Of a stretch of 64,000 bases of DNA, positions 10,301-19,468 are shown one piece after another. Positions within the stretch are counted from its first letter, which is position 1, and each line of letters begins with the position of its first letter. The DNA is from Chondrilla cf. caribensis (Eukaryota; Porifera; Demospongiae; Chondrillida; Chondrillidae): assembly GCA_964020155.1 (NCBI GenBank), contig OZ026565.1, positions 3,413,553-3,477,552 on the forward strand. The letters are read 5' to 3'. The position numbers were made by a program, and so were the translations under genes. The notes below the pieces were generated by a model. It worked only from the letters and a program-made list of their open reading frames with translations. It searched no databases and was not told the origin of the DNA.

Positions 10301-10989
10301 TATGAAATCACTTCTTTTGAAAGTGATGCTTTGTCCACTGTCCAATCTATGCCTGAATCAGGGGTTATTTCACCAACCAGTTCCAAGCCAGTAGAGTCAA
10401 TCCCCACAACTCCAATCCGAATATCTGCCACTGCATCCACAAAACTATCCACCTTAAGATATACAAGTATCTCCAACCCAAAAAAGTAGTCAACAAATTC
10501 CATTCCGTCCTCTCTCATCTCACCAATGCTACACCCAACCAGACTTATGCGTGAGATCTTTCCTGCCTCCTTAACACCTGGAAGTCCTGCTATTGAGTTT
10601 GCTATCTCTTCACTGACCAGTCCACCTAGCTGATATTGATTATCCCCATGGTAATCACTATATCCAATAACTTGAACTCTGGTACGACTATCGGGTAGTT
10701 CTGGTATGTCTTTCTCATTGTCTATCTCATAGAGTTGGGTGTCGTTGTTCCATTTGGCCAGTTTGAATTTCTTAGCACTTGCATCAAATATGACCACGTT
10801 CGAGAATTCGGGATGCTGCTTGTACAGAAAATTGGCCCGAGAGGAGAGAGGTTCATTGACCTCAGGCAGTGCTAGTATCTGTCTCTGATAGCGTATGGTG
10901 GCAGTCACGTCGAATGTTACATCTCCTTGAACCAATGGACCAGTCCTCCAGAACAGAGGCAAGAGTGCCATCAGTAGCAGCGTTAACAT
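4351..10989 (-). CDS. Giant secreted RTX/C80-type toxin-like protein, copy A (2212 aa)
   Basis: Single coding exon; the start is the Met of the signal peptide (residues 1-22), 35 nt after a splice acceptor. Domains seen: (1) about 25-240, resembling Peptidase C80, with His114 in DYHGDN and Cys153 in SLVGCS, 39 residues apart, followed by an acidic Leu-rich linker (about 245-270). (2) About 280-740, unrecognised, with a His-rich HVEFFHGHPMVQGH segment. (3) About 755-975, hydrophobic helices resembling the pore region of TcdA/TcdB-like toxins. (4) About 1100-1950, RTX repeats, including six consecutive nonapeptides at 1789-1842 (GGPGNDVLR, GGDGNNTLE and similar). These alternate with HCBP-related modules that have DNWF...AYQH or DWQLGPRYQH cores. 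(5) KRKR at 2025-2028, an Arg-Gly tract, a short PPPTT tail and a Cys-rich C-terminus. RTX repeats fold on Ca2+ outside the cell. Protease and pore assignments are by motif resemblance only. The biological target is unknown. Confidence 0.9.
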   Translation of the reverse strand: MLTLLLMALLPLFWRTGPLVQGDVTFDVTATIRYQRQILALPEVNEPLSSRANFLYKQHPEFSNVVIFDASAKKFKLAKWNNDTQLYEIDNEKDIPELPDSRTRVQVIGYSDYHGDNQYQLGGLVSEEIANSIAGLPGVKEAGKISRISLVGCSIGEMREDGMEFVDYFFGLEILVYLKVDSFVDAVADIRIGVVGIDSTGLELVGEITPDSGIDWTVDKASLSKEVISYDPMDVAVKPITSDELYEVMEEDAESLEEESLLSFASTLDHLLMTVTRTQGGIDFLFYFDSDDLFEILSVVTKTVFDEVSVPDYWLEAISPRKLVRRYADDSIVNIKVREYTAEEDIAKDIKFFGERGFQYPHSDNGIYINKDEDGNEFEDKYVYYRYGQWVLSMKYESAKGGSDMDAFAVRMEGIIHAENPNHPDDNKNTDVKFPSLEKADYPTIMPKTDSYFFQESQMWMLGRNDSIRVNDESAYNAIAGVSLFVSESIRDYRSWTTSRLAMDLYNHDSLTHVEFFHGHPMVQGHTAPIKYTGHRDELWGSKYLDELPQMDVLKLHFSRMVGQWLSGLEVGHARQEIQLVGNYIKTRPDSTDIDTGSAPNRERVIDEVKDCMRRSVGIRPDLGSDCIVFTPPEIGKVAHGPLRNAPWDGRVVTPPERATAQNEFHVFSQNLDRSLSSRTSQAIGRDQVYLSEQMDKVLVEHGRGFIVDKESVTYEKGSSKVVFTAYDPDEPSNREEMEAEIDESKLSSDGIFREMKNQGVTAGGVIGNIEAFYGTVLGIQGVIDSFEQHKTFEGVMGILQTAHGISQAFSLDKRIVRGVSKAWSKRYNNDVYEVNQIAEEEVGDRGAEVLAGEAIEELSSMGKAVNFLKGVPWLGTIFTIYNVVQDVRQGTPIGYVDAALDIAIGIVDFLGPEFEPVALILMAVRMSIDTFYEDIKQEFDALPPDASVGDKVAAFFRGLKNSILDMLDFVTGGIYSAPHKSKKLDEQYDEDQELLRDLSDYRNYYDIAAGPDSVTINFAGGEVSWDGGDINFELHDDNTADLTMMMTDIEGNEVHHHEVLHFDEDVTDIVMGVGEANNVKFTEEKVKIFWFIPVDKKSIIDGLDPDRETIHGKYIGNKNDNTFIAIQELPPEADLDYTLEDYHYVIDGMGGDDIFYLGPQHNLVTGGEGSDSYFISYHSTHTTVNNFAMDEVEDYLVINRTYESLHVHRVGWHLNVTSMDPEIPLSVTIDNWFMSEAYQHMHFKTSDGIIFTVSAQKDGSILTIPYGLIGFQHVDGTQPNYTHVEYIEGTDGDDYIVGNDCENTIVSEGGREEFFKGGNAADRYNLTAHTSDTTFSINIDNYAEDEEMDAIFLGIPHSSLSLHKSGMNLVIDYDNQPRITLDNWFQSEAYRHVKLFANDSYGYKIEEDDSGNPTLHPFLVSIGPDDVKYVDLSKIDAYRDEPVIGVIGSDWDDIIIGHKYKNLLMGGKGDDHLTGGEGLDGYVVHLGDSVTNIYNFAYDEETDLLLFPVAYDDVRVVPRDNDLRIESKNPHDDVIVILLDWQLGPRYQHLQIRTLDGVTFQLPTEKPFTEKTPLIIDASAVEGYIFIPLYFPEWETVLKAIGPINDESMHGVAGNDLDNYLDMRIGSSESLKGNDGSDSYVYHFRNGDTYYLYNEAEDGVTDTLILQYPFDGFKVAKDIGDWDEEELYIIMSTLTEEGEHDKIELTDYIKYKDKTQHMQIQTSDGFTCVLPRYNDYQPVIVGIDKANDKTGQYIDLNHEKFAKVVTNYGADNFSNHIIGNSRNNTLQGGVWDDYISGGPGNDVLRGGDGNNTLEGGDGHDILVGGIDTDMMDGGPGDDTFLPGLGHNDMVGGPGVDTAVFLGHPTELIGIVVDLVNSDVYHSFGVDHIQSIENVYGTPYDDTLITAGLADNTVSGMNGDDILIANGGYDVLIGGEGKDTYDLTNARGTKMIDNNANDSATDTILLPYDAQNIRFDRKDNNLIIRIVSVIFFANEGTEPFNACNGKPPPESVDLYSFNNTDCTAKRKRYAGMAQKTSIDSPWNKRGEYIKQENNQKDITRLGTLDEEDASHHINFWEMLVKKPKNKTRTRNRPRDRSRGRTRGKTRGRTRGGSRGTSAPPSAEPFTDVPTTTPPPTTTTPPPTTPPPTTPPPTTPPTPLCEVFDPNKPTVILKDWFDGPENQHVQIETLNCLTEMDYLAKMPIKINCILEGC
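4522..4602 (-). repeat. 15-bp minisatellite encoding PPPTT, about 5 units (gene A)
   Basis: In-frame 15-bp repeat inside the coding exon giving a Pro-Thr tail, suited to mucin-type O-glycosylation. This is the shortest allele in the array, with one unit degenerated to TTTT. Confidence 0.9.
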
Positions 10990-11024
10990 TGCTGCTTGTG
11001 CCCAGGAAGGGGAGCTGATGTCTC

Positions 11025-11648
11025 CTGAAATACAAATCGAACAATATGAATGTGATAAAATAGACTACAGTTACACACTGTAATTGAACATTTTCCTGCC
11101 TACGGCCATGCATCACGTGGACATTTCTGGACATTTCAATGAAGTTTGCTTGTTGGAGGTGATCTCCAGGGTCAAAAATGGTGGTGTATTCAGAGGTAGG
11201 ATATCATTGTAGGTCAAATCAATGATGTACAATAACATATTGAAGCACATTACATTACTATATACCGTATACCCTATTGAATTGGCGAATTGGTGATTTT
11301 TAAATCTACTGCAAAATTATAATTTTCCTGGATTTATGGCTTTTACTTTGATTCCCATGATCTGTTCCAAAGTTTGAGTAAAGAGAATAATCGCCAAATA
11401 TTCTTCTCACCATTATTACTTAGTCTAGCTATGTTCAATATTAAATATTACATAACCTAATGCCATCAAAACCCATCATTATTATATTTCTAGCTATATT
11501 ATGGTATTCAATATAATTATTATAATATTACATAACCTAATGCCATCAAAACTCAGCTATCACCCAGTCACGAGAACAATGGTCTAACAGTGGCAGTGGA
11601 ACATAAAAATCTAAATACATTGATTTCAAAATCACAAATTGAACTAAC
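11025..11648 (-). other. 5'UTR intron of gene A (624 bp)
   Basis: The donor is CTG|GTTAGT and the acceptor TTTGTATTTCAG|GAG. Both are conserved in copies A-D. The intron lacks the foldback insert seen in B-D. No ATG occurs in the upstream exon, so translation starts in exon 2. Splice sites are predicted by eye, without transcript evidence. Confidence 0.65.
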
Positions 11649-11834
11649 CAGCAATGTCCTTTATTTTCTAGTTCAATGTGGAAATTCACCACCTCTTGCA
11701 CTGGTGCTGTTTGTAAAATTGATTCTCTAGACCTTGTAACCGACCTCCAATCGAATATATCTCTTCTCAGATTGGAATAATGTCTACCAGCTGTTTCAAA
11801 ATCTGAGAGAGCGTGGCTGTATGTGCCTTTTATG
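11649..11834 (-). promoter_or_regulatory. Core promoter and noncoding first exon of gene A
   Basis: A TATA-like CATAAAAGG (11826-11834) lies 177 bp before the predicted donor. Copies B and C have the canonical TATAAAAGG at this spot, so A carries a T-to-C change that may weaken it. The presumed exon (start about 11800) has no ATG. About 300 bp upstream, to the CA tract, is conserved between array copies and includes cttcctgtacagga. Confidence 0.65.
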
Positions 11835-12135
11835 GCAGTTGAGGTTAATTAGAGCAGGCCTGAACTTCCTGTCAATGCACCATTCTGGATAATGCATGAT
11901 GATGACGATACTATAATGATAATATTAATTGTATTCATAATTATTTTCCTTGAGTGTGGTTTCTGATGAACTTCCTGTACAGGATGTGCATGATACAGAA
12001 TCAGTACTGATGCCAGAATAATGTAGTCTCCTCCTATAATTAAATGGATATTATATAATATTATTCATTGACAAATATTGATTACAGAACTAGCACAATT
12101 CAAAGTAATGTAAATGTGGGCAATAATAATATTGC

Positions 12136-12150
12136 TACACACACACACCC

Positions 12151-12213
<63 letters not shown>
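12136..12213. repeat. (CA)n microsatellite upstream of gene A
   Basis: CA tract with CCC and AAA interruptions, in the same relative place as the tracts at 31060, 42997 and 56708. Length and purity differ between copies. Confidence 0.95.
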
Positions 12214-12215
<2 letters not shown>

Positions 12216-14522
12216 ACATTATTATAAACATAATATATCACATATTAATACACATAATTTTATGCAATGGACAGAGTCAATACATGTATTTTCATATTTA
12301 AACAAACAACCTAAGTTGACTCATAAAGCATGCAGCCCATGTACACACATAATAGATATATATATTAAGCAGTGTTAATTTTAATAAGAAAATCCATTTT
12401 AATTGCAAATTGAAATTATTCATTCATTCATGATTATTTAAAGATGAAATCTGACAATCCATACACCAAACTATAGGACCGGTTCATGCACTGTGCTAGT
12501 ATGCATCATGTACATTGCATGACAGCCGTAGACAGGTAATAACTAATGTATTGTGAAACATAAATATTTATATATTACATGATTGTAGTTTGCAGCTGTA
12601 AAAATATGTTGTGTCAGGCTGTGAGTAATCTCATATTGTGTACGTGTTTACTTGTCTTCACTACTCAAATGATTGATGAGTTCGATTCGCTGTAGTAATT
12701 TCTTGAGTGTTAAGAGGTAAGAGCCATGGAAGTCGGAAGATATGGTTCACTTGTTCTTGTTTTGCATAACGAATGTTAATCAGTACAATGCAATTATTAG
12801 TCTCATTCTTAGCCTACTTACATGGACCATGGGCAAGAATGTAGTACTCACATAATCATGCACAGAAATACATACACAGGTGCGAATGTATGCACATGTA
12901 CACACAGACATATTCGATCATACACACACAAAGCTACACACATTACGCATGCATGTCAGTATATATGAATTTCTTTGAATATGTAATGACTCGTAGTTGT
13001 CAACTTTATCGAATCATTCCGGAGATTCACGGTATTCTTCTGATAACGTACCCCGCACGAACTGGTGATTTCTCGCAATTGACCATTACTGAAACCGCAG
13101 GTTGTAGAATCCGATTGTCTTTATTCCAATCGTCTTCAGAAGTTCCATCATAATTGACGAGCAGTCGCTTCTAGTCGATCTAGCTGTCTCATCGTCATTC
13201 GTCATCAAGTTTCTGGTAGAATGAAGTCCAGCCTGTTCGATTTTCGTTCGGCAGTGTTTAGTATCCTAATGAACAAGTTTAAGTTTTGGAAACATTTTCG
13301 TAGGTTCTTCGTCGTCTATTTTTCAACCCAACAAAAGGTAAAACGTCACGATCACTTTCGGATGGAGCTTTCCATTGGAATTAAATCCTCAAAAACCGGC
13401 TTTTCGCTTCGTCATGCGTTTGACAGCCATTTGCAATATGACGTCATAATCTGGCTGCTCATGTTCGAGTGACTACGATCACATATATTATAGCCTCCTT
13501 TTGTTGTGGAAAATGCAATAGTAAACTCGGATTCACTGGTTAACACTACATATAGTATAATATTCGACAAGGTCCTAGACTAGTGTTTTGGCTATTTATC
13601 AAACAAAATGCAATACTAAACATGCATATATTTGTTGAGCCATTGTGGCCACAGCACGTAGGTATAGATTTTGTTTGCAGTGCAAGTGCAGGCAGTGCTG
13701 CAAATTATTATAGAGAATATTCCTAGGCATGTAGGTATAGATACGTAAGTGTCCCTGAAGGCTGTTGAATAGTTTTAGGCATGGAATCTGAATTTATAAG
13801 TGGACTAAAATGCCTATCCATGGATGCTAACTAGTTCATGAACTGTTATGACATGTATAGTGGGCAGTGGTGGTACACCTGCTCTGTTCCACACCAGAAA
13901 AGGTCTTGACCGAGTTCTGATTTTAATTTCTTGCATAAGTTCACATTTTACCTTAAATTATGTGTTGAAGTATCCAAGCTGCTATATAACTGTTATTGCT
14001 TCATGTCTTATACACACATGTTGATGTGTATTTGCTGACCACGTGTACGTTTAGTCTAATATTATAAGGTAAAAATGTTATTTAACGAGCTTGCTATTGG
14101 CTAGCTATACTACAGAGTGGTGTACATGTAAAGATATCAGACAGTGTGTTAATCACAACATGTACAATTGGGATTCTATAAGGAGACCATCTTGACCAGC
14201 AATAAAATGTTGATAATTAATTTCTGATCACTGCAAGGTTTTGCAGTACCTCCACATTATATGGTGTACACGTTGTATTATGATGTGTTATGTTACATTG
14301 GGAAATTATACAACAGCAATCAAAAATAACATTATTGCTGGTAAACACAAGATACATAATGATAAAGCACGCTCTGTTCACAATTTTGTCTGTATCCGAG
14401 CTTTCACAAGTAGCTAATACTAAAGTATAATTCCTTATTGAAATAATGATGACATTCCCCCAGTAAATTGGGTCTAAAAACTAGTGCGGCTGCTTTCTCT
14501 GCACTCGAATTACTTGAGCTTC
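12214..14522. other. A-B spacer: array-specific repeated noncoding DNA
   Basis: No gene is convincingly supported. Two parts are strongly conserved in all four spacers. Positions about 12660-12790 contain attgatgagt...gattcgctgtagtaatttcttgagtg and then aagagccatggaag. Positions about 13000-13480 are less AT-rich, with a TGACGTCA CRE-like palindrome near 13440. An 83-codon open frame at 13221-13472 falls in the second part but loses its start or frame in the C-D and D-E spacers. These blocks could be distal regulatory DNA of the array genes or fossil exons. Confidence 0.5.
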
Positions 14523-14558
14523 AGGTATCAGGTATCAGGTATCAGGTATCAGGTATTA
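14523..14558. repeat. 7-bp tandem repeat (AGGTATC), about 5 units
   Basis: Consecutive AGGTATC units, the last changed to AGGTATT. The C-D spacer has two to three interrupted units near 45957, and the D-E spacer has none, so the repeat has expanded here. Confidence 0.9.
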
Positions 14559-14804
14559 TAATTAATGATGTGGGGAACCATAAGCCATAGGCTATTTAGG
14601 TGGCATCCACAAAAAAGAAAAGTAGTATACTGAAAGTAAAAAGAATAATTATGAATAATATAGAATAAAATAAGTAGAAATTTTCAAATTCAGATGGGGT
14701 CTGCAAATCTACAAGCAATAACACATCACATTGAGATTGATAAATAAATGGATCTTAAATAAATAAAAAATACAGATAATATAAATCACTTTAAAATTGA
14801 CATT

Positions 14805-15145
14805 TGTGTATGCACATGTAATGAACAGAAATATGAAAGCACATAGATTCTTAATAAGAGAAAAATGTTTACAAAGAGTTGAGAAATTTTTGAAATCAGT
14901 GGCTTCTCAAACATGCACTGGTAACCACCTCCAAACGGAACTGGAAGAGTAAGAGTCAGTAACACGAGTGATGTGGCAACGATTTGAAAGATATGATTAA
15001 AACCAGGAGACAGCAGAAGCAGAGAGGCCAAGATTGGATAGTTTGGATAACAGAAGTTCATGGTTGACAGCGTTGAAGGTCTTGGTGATGTTAAAGAAGA
15101 TGACTCCTACAAATTACTTGCTATCAAGAGCATTTTTATGTTTTA
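14805..15145 (-). mobile_element. Non-LTR retrotransposon reverse-transcriptase relic (A-B spacer)
   Basis: Minus-strand translation gives a degenerate RT segment: VGVIFFNITKTFNAVNH, then ELLLSKLSNLGLSASAVSWF and SYLSNRCHITRVTDSYS. This matches the FLDLSKAFDTVNH-type catalytic motif and downstream segment of LINE reverse transcriptases. In-frame stops interrupt it, the first catalytic Asp of the motif is Asn here, and no YxDD motif follows. Dead fragment. Confidence 0.65.
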
Positions 15146-15274
15146 AAAACCTTCGCTGAAGATAATGAGCTTCACAAAGCCGTTGGGTTGAATTCTAGCC
15201 CAATTTCTAACTCTTGGCATTTCAAAATTGACCATCTTTTTCATGCAATATAAATTATAATATAAATTCACTAT

Positions 15275-15452
15275 CCATCCATAATAATATTATTCGCAAT
15301 AGGAAAATTAATAGAAACTGCTAACACTTGAAAAACACTGCCCAATTGATCGAGTTGCCCATTACTACGGAGACCAGATATGCGAGGTTATACTGTAATT
15401 ATTGCTGGTGACCACAGAGCACGTATATAATATTATTACATCTCATTGTTGT
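15275..15452 (+). repeat. Direct repeat, left side of receptor block 2
   Basis: About 178 bp from ccatccataataata to ccattgttgt-like sequence, nearly identical in order to 21492-21662 and in the same orientation. The core includes gagttgcccattactac and attattgctggtgaccacag. In the spacers before C, D and E the same sequence occurs once and leads straight into the gene's 3' flank. Confidence 0.8.
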
Positions 15453-16246
15453 CATAGTTGTATTGATCATTGTGCAGTACATGGTTTACCTAAACATGTA
15501 TTTAATTTAATTGAATTTGTCAATCTACACTGCCTATAATATTTCCTCCTATTAGTGCCATTGTTATAATATTTATAGTATCATTTTCAATGAATGATGC
15601 ACCAGTAAACAATGTACCAGTGATTTTTGACTGTCATAATGTATATCACCTTGGAGTAATGTTTATTAATTAATTACCATTCAATGCAATTTGTACGACA
15701 TCATTTTGTAGGTTAATAATGAAGATACCTTCCACCTCTTTGTTGCTGTATATAGCATCATGAGTATGTCATTGCATGCTGTAATATATAGTATGTGCAG
15801 ATATTGGATGACACTGATTCCGTGATATGACTTCTCACAACAGAATTTTGTTATACATTGCACGGCTGTTCCTTGCATTTACTATAGTATAGTTATTGCT
15901 ATGCATTTTATTCGTGTTGAGTGTCAGTAATACTCGTCACACTCTCTCGTAGTTACTACTGAGTAAATACCCTTTTCGAATATTACAAGATTTATTCTGT
16001 GTTGCATTACAATATTGCATATATTATGCATTATTATGCATAATATATGCAATATTGTATGCATATTATGCATTATTATACATACGCATATGAATAACTT
16101 GGGAGTTGATGTTAAAATCAAACCTCTATGTCCTTAATTCATGTAATGCAATTGATTGTTACAGTATGGAATTGAGTTGTCATTGTGATACGTATATTGT
16201 GATATATATTATCATTGTGATACATAAATGGAACTGTTGAATTGTA
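15453..16246. other. Noncoding flank of receptor copy 2 (duplicate of 109-900)
   Basis: Homologous to the sequence 3' of receptor 1. It has small differences, including an expanded run of ATATTATGCATTATTATGCA-type units near 16010-16080. No gene seen. It is separated from the receptor by the inserted segment 16247-18393. Confidence 0.75.
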
Positions 16247-16564
16247 CACTGTTAAAAATGTGGAGTAGCGTTCACTCCAAATGTATTTCACTCCAAAGGT
16301 GTTCATTCCAAAGAAGGGGTGAAATCATATGACGGAGTAGAGCGCACTCCATTTACAGCTTAAGCGCTAACGATTGCAAAATAGTATGCCTGTATTGCGT
16401 CACACAAGATGGCTTCAAGAAGTACGTAATCGTCGTCGAGTTTCTCTTTGGATTCAGCCTTTTGGTTCAGGTAAATTACTTGTTTGTGCACACAAAGTGC
16501 AAATAGGGCACTTTAATAAGGAAAATAAGTAAGAATGGAAATGAATGAAGTCCTTAAAACTGGA

Positions 16565-16747
16565 GGGCAATTCGGAACGCGCGCGGGGGTAATTCGGAAC
16601 AAGGGCTTTAACTATATTGCTATGGCTAAGCTGTCTACCCGTACTTACCACTGTTGAATTCCCAATTCACCAAGAAAACTCTGAAGAAAACTAATGTATA
16701 TATAGCTCGCTGTTGCACTGCTTTCAATCGGCCGTTCTGAATTGCCC
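16565..16747. repeat. Inverted repeat pair, 15-bp arms
   Basis: gggcaattcggaacg (16565-16579) pairs with cgttctgaattgccc (16733-16747), with one mismatch. A third partial copy (aattcggaac) lies at about 16591. This could be a nested miniature element or subterminal structure of the larger insertion. Confidence 0.5.
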
Positions 16748-16815
16748 GTGCTTTACCCTTTGTCCGAATAATAAATACAAGCTGAATTCGGTCTGAAAGC
16801 TGCGTTATCAGCAAT

Positions 16816-17178
<363 letters not shown>

Positions 17179-17425
17179 ATTATTTGTAGTGCAGTAGATG
17201 TATGTATTTGTGTAGCTATAGCCTGGAAATATAATAGTCTTTGTATTGCATGCCTGGTTTATAAATTGTGCTTGGTGGTTCATCTAACATTGATCACAAA
17301 CATTGAACTATCCACACTGTGATCTTATACATTCAGCACCTGGTTTATCTACAATAATATTATGTGCATTGTGTTAATCATGCAATTCCCTCAACACTTT
17401 GGATCATGAATTCACCCTTGAATTA

Positions 17426-18381
17426 CTATACATTAAACTTGAAACATACGAACATGTGCTCATTGAGCTGTGCATCAAAACACTTGTGCGTGTTGACTGG
17501 GTGTGGTGTGTACAAGCGTTGTGGTGTGGTTATGTATGTGTGTGAGGATGTGACTATGCTGTATGAGTGGTAGTGGCTGTTAAATTCTGCATGCATGAGG
17601 GTGATAGTAAAAAAACATTTGTCTTCCCTAAAATAATAATATATGGTCCCAATTTGCCCCAAAATGGGAGTGTCATCCTCTTTTCCCACCACAACAATGT
17701 CCCCCTCTCTGTATGTACACCCTTCAACTGTGATCTTTTGAACTCTACATGGAAAAATATACATAGTGAAGGTCTTGAAAGTCATGTACGTACATTATAC
17801 TGTACTGGCTTACTTGGACAGCTTAGTCTTTGGAGTCACTCCCACACACATCCTCTCCAGCTCTCCTCTTAGGGGAACTTCTTCAATGTCAACCAAGGTG
17901 GCTGTATTTGGCGGTACAATAACGTAAAAATAACTTAATATGAATAGCACTACCAACATGTATTTACATATACACTTGTTTACCCTTTCCATGCTGCACT
18001 TCTAGCTTTAGAAAGGTGCTGGAGCTCAACATGTTGTAGCACTGCTGCTGCTGGTGGCGTTTGGCCAGCGTATAAGGCAAGTTGATGTAGTTGCCTGTAA
18101 TGCTGGCCAACTTCTTGAAGAAGCTGTGTTTTGCTTCATAGCGCATACACCAGAATGGCACAAGTGGCCCTAATCTGTAACAATGTTGATCATGGTTATA
18201 TAGTCATATTTCCGTACTTCAATATATGTATGTAGTATTGTATTGTATTTATGTTTAAGTTCTCACCTCGCTATCCATGTAGGAACATGTACCAGATAGT
18301 GCATCTTTGGGGTGAGTGTACGTTCAGGGTACAGTTGCTTCCATGTATGTAGGTAGCTTTCGATGACAACCTTCAGATACT
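17426..18381 (-). pseudogene. 5'-truncated transposon-type gene, last four exons
   Basis: Four minus-strand exons join in phase: 18381-18269, 18174-17984, 17901-17814 and 17744-17426 (TAG stop). All introns are GT-AG and 94, 82 and 69 bp long. The spliced frame gives about 236 residues with LTPKMHYLVHVP, then LGPLVPFWCMRYEAKHSFFKK, then TLAKRHQQQ, and a C-terminal GQIGTIYYYF domain. The KxHYLxHxPxxIxxxGPLxxxWxMRxEAKHxxFK pattern is widespread in transposon-derived animal proteins, possibly CACTA-related. The frame is undamaged, but upstream exons are missing because the sequence joins the receptor flank at 18394, 12 bp past the first visible acceptor. Such tiny introns fit a compact sponge-like genome. 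Confidence 0.7.
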
Positions 18382-18448
18382 CTGTAATATCTAGTTTTAT
18401 GATACAAAGTTTATGCAACTGTTTGTGTACTGTCTGGCAATGGAAGGT

Positions 18449-19468
18449 TCATACTAATGAATCCTCCAAACCATGTGTGTGTCTGGTGTTTGTATCAGGC
18501 AAACTCTCGTAGCCGTCACCTGGCTTGCAACAGCAATGAAGTCGAGTGTTTCTGTCACAGGTCAAGATAGCAATTGGGGCTACCCACAGCCCGAGGCTTA
18601 TAATAGTGAAAATGCTGTATACAGTAGTCATATTTGCGAGCTCCTTTGATTTGGCCGCTGCCACTAGCAGTATGGTATTCCCGGCAAATTTAACTGCCGT
18701 ACACACAATGAAGCACACAGTCAATTTCACCACCCGAATTTTATTCTTTGTGTTACGGTTGTTCATCACTTCCTCGCTTTTTGTTGCAAAATATACAAAA
18801 CACAGCAACAGCAGTGTAACCACAATGGTAATCACGAGAGGTAGTACCCCTAGCAAGATGATCCACAGTGTTAGGAACACCAGTACTTTGGGTCTCAATG
18901 ACCCGTTTTGCAATTTCTCTGACATGTTTGGGAGACAAAATTCCTCCATGATAAAACCTGGATTTTTATCACTGGCTTTAATTAACATGGGGATGGATAA
19001 AATTAGTGCTAGCAGCCATATAGAGATGAGGGCTAAGAATAATTGTCCCTTACTGGTGGACATCTCCTTCGAGCACACGTACATGAAGGCAACTATGGTG
19101 AATGTTGTGATGAAGATGAGATAAGCCGCTCCTCCACTGGTTATTATCCAGAGGATAACAGAACAGAACTTATTTCTCATTGTTGTGTTCATCTCATTGT
19201 GAAACAGCGTGATAATAGCCAGGAGATACTCCCCCATCAGTCCAAATGCGATAAAGAGATCTGATCCAAGGATGCTGATGAGAATCATTCGTACCTGGAG
19301 TGGGGTTGATTTCAGGCAGAACTGTGATACCACGATGGCGCTGTTCAGGATTATACCTGGAAGGACTAAGACACAGAGCATTATCAGACTGTAGGCTGTT
19401 TTAGCGTCTCCAGCATTTTGATAAGTTCTGTTATCAGCTGGTTCAAGAAATTCACTCAAAGTCTCCAT
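18449..19468 (-). CDS. Rhodopsin-like seven-transmembrane receptor, copy 2
   Basis: 339 residues, same length and topology as copy 1 with all listed class A landmarks. Differences from copy 1 are few and mild: YHN to YQN, an Ile/Val in TM1 and one after it, FYN to FHN in the first extracellular loop, QDG to QNG in loop 2, MSN to MNN before TM6, and RRTHGLQ to RHTHGLE at the tail. Conserved length and lack of stops suggest both copies are functional. It sits 2.8 kb beyond the 3' end of gene B, mirroring receptor 1 and gene A, so receptor and RTX-type gene were duplicated together. The inserted segment ends 55 bp downstream of its stop, which may have changed its 3'UTR. Confidence 0.88.
   Translation of the reverse strand: METLSEFLEPADNRTYQNAGDAKTAYSLIMLCVLVLPGIILNSAIVVSQFCLKSTPLQVRMILISILGSDLFIAFGLMGEYLLAIITLFHNEMNTTMRNKFCSVILWIITSGGAAYLIFITTFTIVAFMYVCSKEMSTSKGQLFLALISIWLLALILSIPMLIKASDKNPGFIMEEFCLPNMSEKLQNGSLRPKVLVFLTLWIILLGVLPLVITIVVTLLLLCFVYFATKSEEVMNNRNTKNKIRVVKLTVCFIVCTAVKFAGNTILLVAAAKSKELANMTTVYSIFTIISLGLWVAPIAILTCDRNTRLHCCCKPGDGYESLPDTNTRHTHGLEDSLV

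Noticed and set aside
4351..10989. Bacterial contamination or a symbiont contig as the source of the RTX-type genes
   Set aside because: The genes share one strand-consistent array with receptors, TATA promoters, splice sites, AATAAA signals, CA microsatellites and animal transposons. No bacterial operon, ribosome-binding site or type I secretion genes are present.
13221..13472. 83-codon frame MKSSLFDFRSAVF... with a possible donor after it
   Set aside because: The B-C copy diverges at the end, the C-D copy loses the start and frame, and the D-E copy lacks the start region. It is not conserved as protein, so it is described only as a conserved DNA block.
14523..14558. Short tandem AGGTATC units as a CRISPR-like array
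   Set aside because: A 7-bp unit without spacers in a eukaryotic sequence is a simple tandem repeat.
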